A stretch of 64,000 bases of DNA, from NCBI RefSeq assembly GCF_902497895.1, contig NZ_CABVHQ010000003.1, forward strand, positions 62,001 through 126,000. The letters run 5' to 3'. This DNA comes from Pseudomonas fluorescens (GTDB lineage Bacteria > Pseudomonadota > Gammaproteobacteria > Pseudomonadales > Pseudomonadaceae). Numbering within the stretch: the first letter of the stretch is position 1; every line of letters starts with the position of its first letter. The notes beneath the pieces were generated by a model that saw only the letters and a program-made list of their open reading frames with translations, was not told the DNA's origin and made no database searches. A program made the position numbers and the translations under genes. This document shows, in pieces, positions 62,577 through 64,000 of this stretch.

Positions 62577-62909
62577 GGATCGCAGCCTGCGGCAGCTCCT
62601 ACAGGGTTTGTGTCCACCCGCAATTACGCGGGGGTAGCCACAGGGTTTGGGCTCACCTGCAATTACGCGGGGGTAGCCACAGGGTTTGGGCTCACCTGCA
62701 ATTACGCGGGGGTAGCCACAGGGTTTGGGCTCACCCGCAATTACGCGGGGGTAGCCACAGGGTTTGGGCTCACCTGCAATTACGCGGGGGTAGCCACAGG
62801 GTTTGGGCTCACCTGCAATTACGCGGGGGGAGCCACAGGGTTTGGGCTCACCTGCAATTACGCGGGTGTTTCTGGTCGGCGCAGGAGCTGCCGCAGGCTG
62901 TGATCTTTT
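62577..62909. repeat. REPIN expanded by a 39-bp minisatellite
   Basis: Left REP GGATCGCAGCCTGCGGCAGC (62577-) and right REP GGAGCTGCCGCAGGCTGTGA (62883-) enclose seven tandem 39-bp units beginning ACAGGGTTT at 62601, 62640, 62679, 62718, 62757, 62796 and 62835. Each unit carries a short CCGCAATTACGCGG-type dyad and ends GGGTAGCC (or a close variant). Units are nearly identical. No spacers vary, so this is not a CRISPR array. The region is open on both strands because 39 is a multiple of three. It fills the 556-bp gap 62397-62952. Confidence 0.92.
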
Positions 62910-62952
62910 GCTGCCAGCAAGGTTCAACTGCCTGGTGTCAGGACACGCCCCT

Positions 62953-63858
62953 TCAAGAGCAAGCTCTTTTCTGCGGCCTGGAGACCAGCAGGTCGCGAAA
63001 ATCCAGATAGTGTTTGAGCAGTTGTCCAGGGGCTTCGGTCTGTGGGTAATGGCCGATGTCTGCCAGCAATACGGTGTCCGGATTGGGGATCAATTGCCGA
63101 TAACGCTCGACCATGTGCGCGCCGGAAATCGGATCGACTTCGCCATCGATGACCCGCAGGGGCACGTCGCCGCGCTGCATGGCGCTGACCCAGCGCTCAC
63201 GCTGCACGCGACGCTCCGGGATATAGCAGATCAGCTTGTGCAGGATCCGCGGCCCGTGGTTATTTTCGATCAGGCTCCAGAAGTCATCCAGCGCACTTTC
63301 GCTGGGCCGGGTCTGCGGGCCGAAGATCTGGCTGAAATTCCTGACCAGCCCTTCACGACTGAAGGCCCGGCCGATCATCCAGCCCAAGGGGCTGAGCAAT
63401 AGTTTTTGCATCAGCACCGGACGATGGGTTTCCGGAAACAGCCCACCGTTGAGGAAGACGCAACTGGCGATATGGATGCTGGCTTCGTAATGCCGGGCGA
63501 GCAGTTCCTGGGCCACGCTATCGCCATAATCATGGGCCAGCACATGCACTGGTTGCTCGATAGACAAATGCTTGAGCAGCGCCTGCTGCAAATCCGCCTG
63601 CTCCAGCAGGCTGTATTCGTGATCCAGCGGTTTGGCCGAGTCGCCGAAACCGAGCATGTCACAGGCGATCACCCGGGAGCGCTGGGCCAGCGGCTGCCAG
63701 AGATAATGCCAATCCCAACTGGCGGTCGGGAAGCCATGAATCAGCAACAGCGGTTCACCCTGCCCTGCCGTCCAGTAGCGAATGGTCTGGCCGCGAAACA
63801 GAAAACTCTGCCCGCGTTTACGCCAGGCACACAGAGGAATCTCGGCGAGCGGCGTCAA
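62953..63858 (-). CDS. Alpha/beta hydrolase (haloalkane-dehalogenase-like fold)
   Basis: 301 residues. Oxyanion segment LLIHGFPTASWDW, the nucleophile Asp in VLAHDYGDSVAQEL (Asp where serine hydrolases have Ser, as in haloalkane dehalogenases and epoxide hydrolases), acid Asp in GEVDPISG, and His in DIGHYPQTEAP. Start is TTG 63858, overlapping the stop of the preceding gene (TTGA), so it is translationally coupled. Substrate unknown. Confidence 0.82.
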   Translation of the reverse strand: MTPLAEIPLCAWRKRGQSFLFRGQTIRYWTAGQGEPLLLIHGFPTASWDWHYLWQPLAQRSRVIACDMLGFGDSAKPLDHEYSLLEQADLQQALLKHLSIEQPVHVLAHDYGDSVAQELLARHYEASIHIASCVFLNGGLFPETHRPVLMQKLLLSPLGWMIGRAFSREGLVRNFSQIFGPQTRPSESALDDFWSLIENNHGPRILHKLICYIPERRVQRERWVSAMQRGDVPLRVIDGEVDPISGAHMVERYRQLIPNPDTVLLADIGHYPQTEAPGQLLKHYLDFRDLLVSRPQKRACS

Positions 63859-64000
63859 AGTTTATACCCCGAGTCTTGTTTATCGAGTTTGCGCAGCAGC
63901 GCCGGCCAGGCCAGCGCGCCACCCATGCCTTGAGCGCTTTTGGCGACCCCGGCGAGGGTGCCGCCGTAGGTCAGCAGGCCGTGGTTGTGCAGTTCCTTCA
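63855..64000 (-). CDS. C-terminal end of an unidentified protein (cut by window edge)
   Basis: The minus-strand frame is open from the window edge to TGA at 63857-63855, 47 visible codons ending KELHNHGLLTYGGTLAGVAK ... LLRKLDKQDSGYKL. Its stop overlaps the TTG start of the hydrolase. The sequence is Gly/Ala-rich; I cannot assign a family from this part alone. The complete gene lies beyond 64000. Confidence 0.7.
   Translation of the reverse strand, partial: KELHNHGLLTYGGTLAGVAKSAQGMGGALAWPALLRKLDKQDSGYKL

Noticed and set aside
62601..62873. Array resembling a CRISPR
   Set aside because: Units are contiguous 39-bp tandem repeats with no variable spacers and there are no cas genes nearby; it is a minisatellite within a REPIN.
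414..62909. REP clusters as IS elements or prophage remnants
   Set aside because: No transposase or RAYT frame and no target duplications; sizes and arms fit REP/REPIN sequences.
62433..62927. Open frames of ~156-163 residues on both strands across the minisatellite
   Set aside because: They exist because the 39-bp unit is a multiple of three; no ribosome-binding site and the composition is that of repeat DNA.
1..64000. tRNA, rRNA, attachment site or replication origin
   Set aside because: No cloverleaf with the conserved T-arm, no rRNA sequence, no integrase and no DnaA-box cluster were found on reading both strands; the four-way junction at 40509 lacks tRNA consensus bases.

Overview
This is a high-G+C chromosomal segment from a fluorescent Pseudomonas, most likely the P. 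fluorescens group. The evidence is the complete alginate operon in Pseudomonas gene order, a P. aeruginosa-like leucine dehydrogenase/2-oxoacid dehydrogenase cluster, the hmgA-fahA-maiA homogentisate pathway with divergent hmgR, Pseudomonas-type DUF3509 and DUF6543 genes, and a dense population of REP/REPIN palindromes typical of this group. No tRNA, rRNA, integrase, IS transposase, REP-associated (RAYT) transposase or CRISPR array was seen.

Layout. 1-15930: alginate operon, all on +, algD(3' end)-alg8-alg44-algK-algE-algG-algX-algL-algI-algJ-algF-algA, ending in a strong intrinsic terminator. REPIN-type repeats lie between algD/alg8, algL/algI and algF/algA, and one sits inside the algK signal-peptide region without breaking the frame. 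16227-17552: small membrane protein and an SDR. 17835-22616 (-): four-gene efflux operon (NodT outer-membrane lipoprotein, FUSC protein, DUF1656 protein, HlyD adaptor) divergent from a LysR regulator. 24089-29152: 2-hydroxyacid dehydrogenase, DUF2165 protein, EamA exporter divergent from an AraC regulator, and a DacB/PBP4 peptidase. 29379-33568 (-): iron cell-surface-signalling locus (ECF sigma, FecR anti-sigma, TonB receptor) with a Fur-box-like site. 33996-38440: HPF, LysR regulator, L-serine dehydratase and serine transporter. 38926-41410: small genes (DUF3509, PsiE, a hypothetical with a strikingly structured leader, LexA-controlled yebG). 41478-45774 (-): leucine dehydrogenase, E1alpha, E1beta, E2. 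45957-51216: SirB1-like protein, homogentisate pathway and regulator. 51291-59728 (-): an A+T-richer DUF6543 toxin-like gene, a MalT-type LuxR regulator, and DUF1329/DUF1302 envelope genes. 60642-64000: AmpDh3-type amidase, SDR, alpha/beta hydrolase and the 3' end of an unidentified gene.

Most genes are ordinary for the group. The points most worth checking are: a compact four-way-junction RNA candidate (40509-40569) followed by two mutually exclusive hairpins that would hide or free the Shine-Dalgarno sequence of the downstream small gene; a REPIN inserted in frame in algK that brings its own start codon; a leucine dehydrogenase lacking the expected catalytic lysine; a 7 x 39 bp minisatellite inside a REPIN; one-sided tandem amplification of REP arms; and an orphan intrinsic terminator with upstream hairpins that suggests an unannotated small RNA near 60.3 kb. 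Start sites were chosen by Shine-Dalgarno spacing and signal-peptide logic; all family assignments are by recognition of sequence, not by database search.
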